64,000 nucleotides of DNA from Nephrocerus scutellatus (lineage: Eukaryota > Arthropoda > Insecta > Diptera > Pipunculidae): assembly GCA_947095585.1 (NCBI GenBank), contig OX352762.1, positions 31,720,669 to 31,784,668 of the forward strand, in the 5' to 3' direction. This document shows, in pieces, positions 36,905 through 48,700 of this stretch (position 1 is its first letter; the number at the start of each line of letters is the position of its first letter). The notes under the pieces were generated by a model. The model did not search any database. It worked only from the letters and a program-made list of their open reading frames with translations, and was not told the DNA's origin. The translations under genes were made by a program, and so were the position numbers.

Positions 36905-39900
36905 TTTTTTTTTTTTTTAAAAAAAGACTCATTGCCAAGGGATAAGTCCCTGAATGACTTTCGTCACGGCAATAAGTTGGGCTAAGCCCTTTATTAAAAT
37001 TGAAAATTAAAAATTCGAAGGAATGTGATTTACAATATAATACATTCCTCACGTTTGTAGCCGGTTTCAATTTACTTTCTCAGAATTATCTCTGATTTAT
37101 TGAAAAAAGCAATACGAAAAAACGAACAAGAAACTAAAACGACGCGAGTCCAAATACTTTTATCAATGAATCATGGTCAGGGAAAACTACAAAAAACCTT
37201 GACCAAAAAAATGTTACAAAATAAACAACAAATATTATAAATAATACAAAAAATACAATCAATAATAATTTTTTTATATAAAATAATCGTATCCTCTAAT
37301 GAACACTACAGTCGTCCTTCAGGAAGTTGTTGACAGCTATTTTGAAGGCCTGTAAATTATAAGATTCGGGAAATACGGAGTTGACCAATTGATTCCACAT
37401 CGAAGTCACTCTCGGATAAAAGGACGATTTGAAGTGTTGGGTCCTACATGAGAAAGGTTTTAAGGCAAATCTATGTTGATTAGACCTTAAACGAGTGTTA
37501 ACGTTGCTGACAAAAGGACCTGGGAATAGAGAACGGGTTTCTGAAGAACATCTACCCTTGTAAAATTTGTAGAAAACAGATAAAGCTCCAACATTACGTC
37601 TATGCTCCAAAGAATCAAGAGATGAAGTAATTGTTACATCGTTTATCAAACGGATAACTCTATTTTGAATTCCATCAAGATGAACCAAATGCGATCTTGG
37701 AGCCCCACCCCACACAAATGTTTTAAATTCTAAAATTGGTCTAACATAAGATTTATATAATCTTAATACTTCAGAGCGGCTGAAGTAAAAATTACAACGT
37801 CTTATAAAGCCCAAGCATTGGCTCGCTCTTTTTGAGATTTCATAAATATGTTCCTTCCAGGAAAGTTCACTAGAATTTTTAAACCTAACATCTTAAGTGA
37901 AACTGATCTCGCAATAGTGAAACCATTAATTACTGGTTGAATGTTGAATTGCCTTTTGAGAAAAAAGACAAGCCTGGAATTTATTTGGGTTAAATTCCAC
38001 CCTATTAGATCTTCCCCAATCAAAAATGACTTGAATGTTCGACAGAATTGTCGAAATCATTATTTCACGCGAACCAATCAAGCGAGAATTGCATTCTATT
38101 TGAACACAAATTCCATGGAAGCCGATAACGTCGTATCGTCAGCAAATGAGTGGATATCACATGTTGTAGAAGACAATAAGTCATTGATATATATTAAGAA
38201 TAATGTAGGCGATAAGGATGACCCTTGAGGAACGCCAGCATTGATCTCATGCGGTTCCATAAATAATCCTCAATCCATGTAATGAGAGAGGGGTGTAAGT
38301 TGAGCGCACGAATCTTATTAATAAGACAAATATGCCAAACTCTATCAAAAGCCTTAGAAATATCCAAGGACACAACGCTTGATTCGCCTAGATTTTCAAT
38401 GCTTCGCTCACAACAATGAGTCATGCACGTCATTAGTTCACCTGAAGATCGATTTTTTCGAAATCCATACTGAACTTCGGATATAAGAGCATTCGAATCC
38501 AGATAGTTCATTAGTCTGAAATTAATGATAGATTCCATTACTTTTGATAAAACTGACAACAGAGCAATAGGGCGGTAGTTAGTAGGTGCAGATTTATCAC
38601 CTTTTTTCGGAACGGGTTGAATATTAGCTATTTTCCAAATTGACGGAAAAACTCCTGTCTTCGTTGAGAGATTAAACAATTTGCTAAGCGGTTTTGCCAA
38701 AGAATGATGACATCTTTTCAATAATAATGGTGCAATACCGTCGGGTCCAGTTGCTTTATTGGGGTCAAGTTCTTTAAGAATTTTGGAAACAACCCGACGA
38801 CGGAAATAAATTGAAGACATACCTGGGCCTACATTCGGGAGAATTGGTGGACTTTGGTTGGAAAATGGAAGGGTTGACGCACTAGCAAAATGCGAAGCTA
38901 AGAGATTTGCTTTCTGAATATCAGTTTTATAAAGAATACCATTATGGAATAAAGTAGGAACAGAAGAAGTCTTTTCAGCAAATTTTCTTTAAACCATTGC
39001 TGCAAATGACCAAAAGCTTTTAATGTTTGAATCAGAATCTAGAATTTCTCGAATCTTTTGGTCATTTATTATTTTGGAACTGTTAATTATAGCGTTAGCT
39101 CTATTTCTGGCTATTCTAAACTTAACATGGTTTTCTACGTATGGGCAATTAACGTAGTCCAAATGGGCTGATTTTTTACTCGCGAATGCTGACCTGCAGT
39201 TATCATTGAACCACTTATTCTTACGAATATTGCTTTTCTTAAAGGAGGAAGGAATGAAATTTTTCATTTCTAGCAGAAGGGTTGACGTGATCAGTTGAGA
39301 TGCTTCATCAGCATTATTGTTGGAAAAGCAGGTTGACCAATCAAATGAGCTAAAAAATTTGCTCAGGAGCTCCCAGTTAGCATTTTTGAAGTGCCAGAGT
39401 AGCCTTTTACTTGTTGACTCTGCAAGGGTTGGGGTTATTGAAAATTTGGCAAATAACAAAGCGTGGTCGGAAAGACCTAATGGAGCAGATAAATCAATTT
39501 ATTTATTTATTTATCTGGCATAGAAGTTAGAAATAAATCTAATAGGTGAGGTGATTGACCAGTTGTATCGGGATATCTAGTTGGCTTATCGACGAGTTGA
39601 GTTAGATGATTGGTATCTGAAAATAGTTCTGCGGATTCACCTGATCGATCTCTACCATTCGAATATGTCAAATAAGAATCATTATGGACATTAAAATCTC
39701 CCAATACTACTAATTCTGAAGTTGGTGAGAATTCGTAAATCTTGTCAATTGTTTCCAATAAATTATCAAATTCAATAATAGTGTCATCAGGTGACAAATT
39801 AGGACTACGATAAAGAGAACAACCCCTCGATGCGGAACCAAACAGTCGTTACGAGAATACTCCGGACATTGAAAATCATTAGGGGTACCCATAAAAGAAA

Positions 39901-40022
39901 CCTGCGTTTCACATAAACTAAGAACCGCAGGTTTATTCGCGTGAAGATGCGCTACGATGGAGTTAAAATTACCCTTAAAGCCGCGAATATTAGTGAAATT
40001 AATTTCAAAATAAGAATTCATT
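36905..40022 (-). mobile_element. Jockey/CR1-like LINE inserted into the BEL element
   Basis: About 3.1 kb on the minus strand. The 3' end is a poly(A) run (T run at 36,904-36,919 on plus). The 5' end lies near 40,022. In order: endonuclease pieces (INFTNIRGFKGNF, LVVLGDFNVHND, SPHLLDLFLT), a linker region (KWFNDNCRSAF, RIARNRANAII), RT (KATGPDGIAPLLL, ANIQPVPKKGD, NYRPIALLSVLSKVMES, YGFRKNRSS, VSLDISKAFDRVW) and a C-terminal region (RLYKSYVRPILEF, VWGGAPRSH, MWNQLVNSVFP). The YADD region is damaged and several stops are present, so it is not active. Insertion split the BEL RT between YGLA and APYLAIRT. Confidence 0.88.
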
Positions 40023-42666
40023 TCACAAAGTAAAAATAACGAAATACTCGAAAAAATATGCTAGACCATATGTTATAGTATCAAGCATATAGATCTTCAA
40101 ATTGTCGTCTTCACGCCAAAGAATCAACTGATAAGTTTTATCATCAGGATGTACCCAAATTTGGCGGTACATCTTCTCTATATCAGCAACGAAAGCAATT
40201 TGATGCATTCGAAATTTGAGCAAAATTGTGTTTAAATCAAGTTGAATTTTGGGTCCAACTTGCAATGTTTCGTTTAAGGATACCAAGTTTGATGTTTTAC
40301 ACGAAGCATCAAAAACGACACGAAGATTAGTCGTTGTGCTGTCTTTCATAATAGCGTGATGTGGCAAAAAATATTTTTTGTTATCATCATTAGGTAATTC
40401 GGCCCATTTTACCTAATGCATATGATCTAGTGTTAGATATTCGCTGATAAATTGATTGTATTTTTTATAAAATTCTGGATTTGTTATCAATTTCTTCTCC
40501 ATAGTTACAAGACGGCGTATTGCATTATTAAAGGATTCTCCCAATTGTCTTCGTGATAGTTTGAATGGTAATCAAACTTGATATCTTCCTTCAATATTTT
40601 TTCCGTTGTGGCCTTGAAAAAACGTTCACATTCATCATTTTTATCCGGTTGGATTTTTGCATTTGGAACCTCTTCAACTTCCCAAAACATTTTTAGTAGA
40701 TCTTGAGTCGTATCATTATTAAAATTATTTTCAATTAAAGGCCCATACATGGAAATAATTGGGTTAGTACTTTGCTGCATTATTTCACCAGCGACTATCC
40801 ATCCAAATTTTGACTCATACAACATTGGTAAGCCGGCTATTTTTGCTGATGAGTTCCAAGAATGTCAAAGAAGAATTCAACCCCAATTAAAATGTCGATC
40901 GTACTAGATCGGTTAAAATATGGATCAGCTAGTTTTATTCGATGTAATCTAGTTTGTGAAACATTAAAATCCTTTGAAGGTAACTGAGATTTAATATGTT
41001 TAACAATATGTGTGGTCATGTGTATAGTGTAATGATTATTTACACGTGAACTAGTGACCAGCGAAGCCTTTCCTCTTGTTGTCCCTGCTCGTACAAATGC
41101 TAGGCCGTAAAGTTCAATATTTGACTTCATTCGTGGTAGGCCAAGGCGTTGCATACAAGATTCGGTAATGAAACAAGATTGCGATCCCGAATCTAACAAA
41201 ACTCGAGCGGGTACTAACTGTCCACTGCGTGACTGTACGTTGATGATAGCAGTAGGTAATAACATGAACGTCGGTGGGTTTTGAATCGTCAAGATTTATT
41301 GTGTTGTGGTGTATGATGTTATAAATTCATGTATTGCATTATCATCAAATGCATTACGTTCATTTGTTGCTGGAGTAGCTGATGTACTATCATGTGTATA
41401 TGATGACTATTTTCCTGAAGTGTTTCATGTGTCGAATGAAGCAATGAATGATGTTTCTGGTGACAAATCAAGCAACTTGTTTTGAAATTACAATGACTTG
41501 CAAGATGCCCCTTTCGGAAACAATTTTGACATAGACCTTTTGCCATAATGAATTCTAAACGTGATTTTAAATCCATATTTTTAAAGACTGGACACTTGTA
41601 TAACCAATGATCGCCATTACAATTTATGCAATTAAACTTGGTTGGTTTCGATAGCGAACGCATTTGTAGAGTTTCGATGTGGAGTTGACCTTTGAGATGA
41701 TTTGGTTTCGACATGTAAACAAGATTCCAAAGCATCACATCGATTGTTTAGAAATTCTAAGAACTCCTCAAATGTTGGATGCTGATTATTTATTGATGTT
41801 TTCGCCCACATGTGTCTTGACTCATCGTCAATTTTATTGAGAATAATGTGTATAAGCCATGGATCTTTTTTCAAGCTCCGATCCCAATGCACGAAGAGCA
41901 CGAATAATTTCGTCTGACTGATCGCTCAGCTTTCTCAAATCTTTACAATTGACACGCGTGCACAAATTTTGGTCTAAGAAGGTTTGAATCAACTCAGCAA
42001 CTATTGACTTTGTCTTATTGTATCGGCCTTCGAATTTTTTCCACGCTTCTTGGTAGTTTTCTTCAGTGGTAGTAATGTGTCTCAGGAGGGATGCGGGTTC
42101 ACCACGTAAGACTGATTTTAAAAGTTGTAACTTATGAACACCTGTCAGCTTTTCATTAGTGTCAACAGCACTGATAAAAATATCTCGAAATGATGGCCAC
42201 AGCTTATAGTCCCCCGTGAATGGTTCAATATTTAATTTTAGGACGTGAACAGAATGTGATGATTTCATTCCTTCATAAAACGTTCTTTGCTGTTCCACAA
42301 AATTGCTAAGTGTCTGATTCATGTCATCATGTGCATTACCATGTAAAACACCTTTCCCAGTTCGAGAAAATATTGTTTCTTCCAGCAATTCACGGGCTTC
42401 ATAATATTGTCAATCAACCTTTTCCTGAATAGATACATAATTTCAAAATTATGTAATTCCAACTCCATATCATTAAATGTTTGATAATGATTGCACAAAT
42501 CATGAAATCTTGGTTGTAATGCACTAAGTGACGTACTTTCCTTGATTACCTTAGCAAATGTTAAAATTGAGTTGATTTGTCCAACAGCGCGATCACGAAG
42601 ACGAGTATGGCGGTCCATTGTAATTTTAACCTTACTTTTTTTGTGATGTCTCATAAAGAAGCGCAA
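40023..42666 (-). pseudogene. BEL/Pao element, 5' half (gag, protease, RT start)
   Basis: Minus strand in order. Gag-like region 42,666-41,800, with the DUF1759-type segment (LNIEPFTGDYKLWPSFRDIF, LLKSVLRGEPASLL). Cys-rich knuckles 41,660-41,440 (CINCNGDHWLYKCPVF, GLCQNCFRKGHLASHC, CLICHQKHHSLLH), the three-knuckle arrangement of BEL elements. Aspartic protease 41,292-40,837 with LLDSGSQSCFI and IDILIGVEFF. RT start 40,825-40,040 with FGWIVAGEI, LRVVFDASCKT and FVADIEKMYRQI (catalytic Asp present). The frame changes at several points, so it is inactive. It continues at 36,900 after the LINE. Confidence 0.92.
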
Positions 42667-43032
42667 TCAACAAAATATGTATCTTTAATTTTCAGAAATA
42701 ATGGTTTAATCAGTATAGAAAATTAATCAATTATAATTGTAACGCAAATACATACTAGAAAATTCATGTTCATATAAAATTTTCTTCAGCACTTTCAAAG
42801 CTGAGTTAAAATATGCAGAAATCAGTGCACTATGGGTACAAAATTTGTAATTTTTATTATTGTACAAGGAAATTTTGTAACAAATGAATCGAGTACAGAT
42901 TACTTTGATTTTATTAATATTTCAGTTTTTATCTCCAGAGAAAATATCTAAAGATGGCTGTAATTTTTAATGATTTATTTAAAAAATTGCCTGCAGTCCA
43001 CGTTTTTCAATATTACAGGAAACTTTCTAAAT

Positions 43033-43050
43033 TCCCGGGTTTCGGCACCA
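43033..43050 (-). promoter_or_regulatory. BEL primer-binding site for tRNA-Phe
   Basis: On the minus strand the 18 nt TGGTGCCGAAACCCGGGA begin four bases after the end of the LTR. They are exactly complementary to the 3' end of insect tRNA-Phe (acceptor strand plus CCA, as I know that tRNA). This fixes the orientation of the element and its 5' LTR edge. Confidence 0.8.
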
Positions 43051-43054
43051 AAAA

Positions 43055-43373
43055 TGTTTGACAAAAGAATGAATTGAATTAAAAACACGTATCATTTCTA
43101 TTTTAACTTTTAAAATCTTTAATTTCCTTTTTTTTCTTAGTTTTAATTTTAAACAGTTTCCGTCTTCAATAAAACAAGTTGCTTCCACATCGATTGCTAA
43201 TAATGCTAATCTGTCAAAAAAATCTCTCTCCTTTTTAATCATTAGGCTTGTTAACAAAAATAATCTTGTTGTTGCTTGTTTACAAAGATAAAAAAAATCT
43301 AGAGGTTTTGCTGCAATAGCACTACACCGATAATGCATAGAAACCCTCAGGGCAACACACAGTGTAAATTACA
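43055..43373 (-). repeat. BEL/Pao 5' LTR
   Basis: A 319-bp LTR read on the minus strand from TGTAATTTACACTGTG at 43,373 to GTCAAACA at 43,055, starting TG and ending CA. The primer-binding site follows directly. It abuts the truncated 5' LTR of gypsy copy B at 43,374, so the BEL element probably inserted into that LTR. A second copy of its first 70 bp is at 49,328-49,397. Confidence 0.8.
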
Positions 43374-43631
43374 TGGACTTAGTTTCCAGTTTCCGATTGG
43401 GCATGCAGTGACGTCAACTCAATACCACCAACGCGAAAGTATAGTAAGCATATATATATAGCAATAAATGCTGTAATAATTCATTGTAAGAATCTGTAAA
43501 GATAAAACCAATGTTATGATAAGCAATGAAGTAGAAGTAACAAGAAAAAAAAAATACAAATGGTCTATGTAATTTCTGGAACGAACCTCGTGGATCCGCT
43601 GAGCATACCCCAGCTATAAAACTTCGTTACA
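43374..43631 (+). repeat. Gypsy copy B 5' LTR, truncated
   Basis: It is collinear with 50,560-50,845 (GACTTAGTTTC, ATTGGGCA, TGCAGTGACGTC, AAATGGTCTATGTAATTT, ending CTATAAAACTTCGTTACA). AATAAA lies at 43,463-43,468. About 45 bp present in the 3' LTR (50,588-50,625) are missing here. Everything upstream, including promoter and hairpin array, is lost at the BEL junction. The following TGGCGCTAC at 43,633 sits where the primer-binding site should be. Confidence 0.85.
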
Positions 43632-43915
43632 GTGGCGCTACATTATCAAAAGAACAGAAAAACATCGAACATCACCGAATCACGACAGTCATCACAAAAA
43701 GAAAACAAAAAAAAAACATCGAACATCTTCAAAACACGACTATCATCACTATCATCAACAGGGAAATCCACAATCACTACAGCGCCGCAGAAGACCACGT
43801 TCGTTTCACTTCCACTTACTATACGTTGTATGCTCGCTACAGAAACGTTGATTTTACCATAGTTCCAGTGAAAACAAACACCAACACGTAGAGCATCTAG
43901 TGCCTACCCATCAAA

Positions 43916-45690
43916 ATGAAGACTACGTGGATATAGACCCAACGGAAACAGGAACTGAGAGCATACGCCAAAGAATTTGGGTTTGACGAAACAGGCACTG
44001 TGGAAGAACTCCGCAGACGCTTTGCCGCCCTACTCAAAGAGGAGGAACTCAAGCCCGAAACAAAGAAGCGACTTCTCATCCGCAAGTCATCTTCCCCACA
44101 AAAACGAGAAGACTACCAGCATACTCAACAACGCAGATCTAAACACACCGGTTCCACCCTGCTGCACACCCGCATACTCACTTGTCATCGACCAAGTTCG
44201 AAAGTAGTCGGTGAAGTTTGACGGTATGCGTGACCCATTAGCCTTAATCGAACGCGTCGAGGAGCTATCACTGGTCTATGGGATTAACAACGATTTACTT
44301 CCTCGGATGATGCCAGAACTGCTCCAAGATCGAGCTTTGACCTGGTACCGAAATAGCAACGCTCAGTGAAGTGTCTTTGGATTAACGTGGATACCTCCAG
44401 TGAATGGTTTACCCCACGGTCCTCTTCGGACTTGGATTCGTTATACGACAATCAACGTCCATCATAGACTGATGTGCCAGTATTAACTCAATGGTTAGAG
44501 CAGGACCTATCTTAAGTCCCTGCCGATCTCTGGTTTTTCGACAACCGGTTGATCTATGCAACTCCACAGAGAGCACATCATCGCACCGGTAACATCAGGA
44601 CGGTCTTCTGATGCACCAAAGACTTTTGGTAACATCAGGACCTGTTCTGATGTTACCATGCTAGTGTTCTACCCGCATTTGGGTAGTAAAGCACAGCCAC
44701 TACGTAGGCCAAAGCCAGAATAAACTGGACCTCAACCAATGGTTGACCCAGACTCAGCTAACCTCCGAAGAGATTAACCTTATCTATGGGCGGAATCAAC
44801 CCCCGTAGTACCAACGCGACCTTGGTGAGATCTGCCATCAAGGGACTCAGCTCTTTCAGAATGAGTGCCTGGGCGATTGCAAAAGCAGACCCTGGCAGCA
44901 CGTTCGTCCGGAACCTCGTATCCTATCATTTGACACTAGGGTGTTTCAAGTCCTAGGCCGCCCGGGATAGAAACTATCCCGAGCACTACCGCCTGCAGTA
45001 TGTACGGTAGGGGCGCTTGATACAAAAGACAGCGCCCATCTTTGACATTCTTTAGCACAAACCCACTGCCACTATAATCATCCGAGTAAGACCAAGTATC
45101 AAACTTATAATAACCAGACGATTAAGTAAGATACAGCGGCCCCCTCGGGGGGGGGAGCAACGCTCATTGGAAAACATTGGAAACTTTTAGGAACGACTTT
45201 CTGAAGTTTTTCCTCCCAACACGTTTTTTTGAGCGGTTGAACGATGACATCCGCCAAAGACTCGCAGTACACCGAGGATCAGAAGCTCGAGCGAATTTTT
45301 CGCAACATCCGTCAGGGGTACCAGCTCTATATAAAGCGGAAGGATTTCGCCTGCCTCGAGGAGTTGGTTAACTTAGCCGAAGACTTCGAATGTCTTAACA
45401 ACGGTGTGTCGAAACCTCGCCACGATCACCAAGGAGATACAGAATCAAGTCGCCCAGATACCAAGAGAACAAGTGGACCCACGATCAGCATGTCAACGCT
45501 GCGGCCAACAAGGGCATTTTTTCCGTGAATGTCGAAACCCCAAAGTACTGTTTTCTTGGGAATGTGGTAAGCGAAATACGTGGATCATTGACTACTGCCA
45601 CCGACCGTCGGGAGCAGTAGACGGGTTCCATCGAAGCCAGGAGATGATGGAACCCCAGAACCCCTACAGCGGGATGACGACCGCATAGCC
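43916..45690 (+). pseudogene. Gypsy copy B gag, interrupted
   Basis: The N-terminal part (43,949-44,095) has ELRAYAKEFGFDETGTVEEL and RRRFAALL, resembling the SAP-like start of some insect gypsy gags. Capsid part 1 (44,210-44,365) ends LLQDRALTWYRNSNA. A 790-bp insertion follows (44,366-45,155). Capsid part 2 resumes at 45,167 with HWKTLETFRNDFLKFFLP and, after a 1-bp frameshift near 45,290, YTEDQKLERIFRNIRQGY. A CCHC knuckle CQRCGQQGHFFREC lies at 45,490-45,533, followed by a second, damaged Cys motif. An early stop (WI-stop) lies near 43,936. Gag is therefore dead in this copy, but both sides of the insertion are clearly recognisable, which makes the insertion boundaries reliable. Confidence 0.88.
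44366..45155 (+). mobile_element. 790-bp hairpin-dense insertion in gag, unknown class
   Basis: Flanked by an exact 11-bp direct repeat, AGCAACGCTCA (44,355-44,365 and 45,156-45,166); removing the insert with one repeat restores the gag reading frame. It starts GTGAAGTGTC and ends in CCCCCTCGGGGGGGGG. It has no terminal inverted repeat, no poly(A) tail and no open frame of note. It is less AT-rich than its host. It contains at least twelve separate perfect or near-perfect stems, including a 12-bp one at 44,627-44,658, 6 bp at 44,669-44,686, 6 bp at 44,732-44,746, 8 bp at 44,963-44,981, 6 bp at 44,986-45,010, 7 bp at 45,011-45,037 and a C5/G5 end hairpin. A stretch at 44,484-44,545 resembles a tRNA D-arm and anticodon arm. 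The class is unknown; a SINE-like or structured-RNA retroposon is my inference. Confidence 0.75.
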
Positions 45691-45702
45691 GCGACGATAA
45701 TC

Positions 45703-48700
45703 ATGGAAGGAGAAGCAGTCACCGCTACAGTCGAGACGGGGGCTACGAGGAGTTTCATCAGAGAAGCCTATGCATGCGAGGTACAACACCCAGGACAGGC
45801 AGTGAGGGCAGCAGTATCAGTACGGATGGCGAATGTCACGACCAGACGAGTAGAACAGGCATTCAAATCCATGGTGCGATTTGGACACAGCAGTGTCAAC
45901 ATGCAGCTACTTATTCTCTCGGAGGCCATCGACAAAGTAATCTTAGGGCTGTATTTTCTTGGTCGAGCAAAAGCAACGATTAGCATAGGTGGACATAACC
46001 TCACTCTCGGCGATAGTAAAGTCACGAAACAACTAGAATAACCTCAGGTACGTGCAGTGCAAAGCCATACCCCCAGTCCTTTCTGGACCAAGAACTAAAG
46101 AAATTTGAGTCGATGAGCGGCGTGTCCAACATCACTATCATAAAATCGTGATGCAGGACGACCGACCATTAAAGCAACGCTACTTCCCGAAGAACCCAGC
46201 CATGCAAAACATTATAGACGAAGAAATTAACGACTTATTGGAAAAAGAGTGCATTGAACCATCCAAAAGCCCATTCGGGGCCCCAATTTTCTTGGTAAAG
46301 AAGAAGACCGGGAAATGGAGACCTTGTGTGGACTACAGGCAGCATAACTCCAAGTCTGTTCCAGATACGCACCTACTTCCGAGAATTCACCTCATTTTGG
46401 ACCGTCTCAGGAACGCGAAATACATAAGTAGCCTGGACCTCAAAAACGGGTACTGGCAAATTCCGATGGAAGAAGGCAGCAAATGGTACACAGCGTACAC
46501 GGTACCAGTCCTTGGAGTCTTTCAATGGCAAGTCATGCCTTTTGATCTACATTCGGCTCCCGCAACGTTCCAGCGAGCATTAGACCAGGTCATCGGCCCA
46601 GACATGGAACCTCATGCTTTCACCTATCTAGACGACATCGTCGTGACTGGAGAATCCCTGAAGACCACATGACACATCCGAAAGAGGTACTACGACAACT
46701 CTACGTAAGGCAAGCTTGAAAATCAACGTGGAGAAATGTGAGTTCTTTAAGAAAGAAATTAAATATCTTGGACACATGGTCAGCGAACAAGCGATCCACA
46801 CAGACCCGGAGAAAATCGCTGCCATACGAGAACTTCGACCGCCCACTTCCCTGCGGGAACTACGCCGTTGTCTAGGAATCGCCTCGAGGAACAGGAGATT
46901 CGTACCCGAGTTCGCCAAGGTTGTCCAACCCCTAACTAGGGGAAACACTGGAGGTGGACCGACGCACAACAAGCTGCGATCAACTAAAGGATCATCACAC
47001 AAGCACCCGTTCTCGCCTGCTCGGATTTCAAGAAGAAATTCACACTACAGACAGATGCCAGCGACTATGGATTAGGAGTCGTACGCACACAAGACATCGA
47101 TGACCAAGAGAGGGTTATTGCCTACGCCAGTCGTCATTTAAATTCAGCGGAACGTAGCTATTCGCCCCAAGAGTCGGAAAAGGAGTGTCTAGCCATAGTG
47201 TGGGGCGTCCGCAAGATGCGACCCTACCTGGAAGGATATCAATTTACGATCGTCATGGACCTCCAAGCGCTGAAATGGCTTAACTCAATCGAGAGTCCAT
47301 CTGGACGCTCGTTGGGCCTTGGAGTTGCAGCAATTCACCTACGACATCCAGTATCGACGAGGGAAGTTGAACGTGATCGCCGACGCACTATCACATTAGC
47401 CACGAGAAATCATGCGAACGGCAGCCGTTGAGAACGACGATTTAAAAAGGTGCAGGTGGTTAGAGAAAAGAAAGTAGGAGGTCAAGGGAAAGCTGAAGAA
47501 AGTCCCGGATTACATAATCGAGGGCAACGAACTACATCGTCACATCTCCCATCAGACCACAGACGAGGATTGCACGCCCTGGAAATTGTGCGTCCCAAAA
47601 TTCATACGAGCACGAGTCCTGAAGGAAAACTACGACGAACCCACCGCCGGACATTTGGGGATTCGTAAGAAAATCGCACTAGTCGCCAACCGATACTACT
47701 GGCCGGACATGTTCCGGGATATCAGCCGATATGTCCGCCGGTACGAATCGTCGGTCGATCCAGCAGAAACCGGCCGGAGCCATGTTGTCTCAGATCGCAA
47801 ACTGACCAAGCACCAGTTTACCACCCCATACACGCCCCAGGAAAACCCCACAGAGAGAACAAATCGCACAATAAAGACAATGGTCGCCCAATTCGTTGTC
47901 GAACAACAAAAGTGGTGGGACGAACTCCCCCCCGAGATCTCATTGGCGATAAACTCCAGTGAAGCAGAATCGACAGGTTTCAGTCCAGCATTTCTCACAC
48001 AGGGCCAAGAGCCGCGCTTACCGCAAACACTCTTCGACGAGAAGACAATCCGGGACAGGACAGATAGAACAATCCTCAAAGGAAAGGTCCGAATACTTGA
48101 AAGAAGTTTTCCACATCGTACGTCGAAACTTGAAGCAGGCAGCCCAGAACCAAGCTAGGTACTACAACCTCCGCAGATGGTCATGGAAACCCACCATAGG
48201 ACAGACGGTCCTATTGAAACAACACCACCACCCAGGTATGATGGACGACCTAAAGGACTTCAAAACGGAATACACCTCGGTGTCACCAGACACGTCACAG
48301 TCGGAGTTACCAAGTAACCTGAAGAAATACCCGCGATCCATCGGACGATTCACTTCCATGGGTCCAAGCATCAGCAACACCGGATGGAGAAGGCGGTGAG
48401 GTACAGCGACACGGCGGGCTCACAACTAACCACGGCGGCCTCAAAACACACAACAGCAGGAGAAAACTACAAAACAGCAGCAGGAACCAAGTTTCACAGT
48501 AAGTACAGCGAAGGTCCTACTTGTTTAAGGGGCGGCGAAGACGATCGATGGCAGTAAGGGCGAAAATAACGCAAGCAAGAACGAAGGAAACACATGGCAG
48601 CAGGATCAAAGTGCACAGCAAGAACAAAAGAGACGGCAGCAAGAACGAAGGAAAAATACGACAGCAGGGACAAAGTGCATATCAAGAGCAAAAGAGATGA

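Noticed and set aside
43027..43338. 103-codon minus-strand frame as a gene
   Set aside because: It lies almost wholly inside the BEL LTR and its primer-binding site.
44484..44560. A tRNA gene in the gag insertion
   Set aside because: The D-arm-like and anticodon-like parts are suggestive, but the acceptor ends do not pair, the T-loop is two bases too long and U33 is absent. Kept only as a hint for SINE ancestry.
44366..45155. Group I or group II self-splicing intron, or hammerhead ribozyme, as the explanation for the structured insertion
   Set aside because: The conserved core motifs were not found (no group I P/Q/R/S elements, no GUGYG start or domain V, CTGATG without the complete hammerhead core). 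The flanking 11-bp duplication also argues for transposition.
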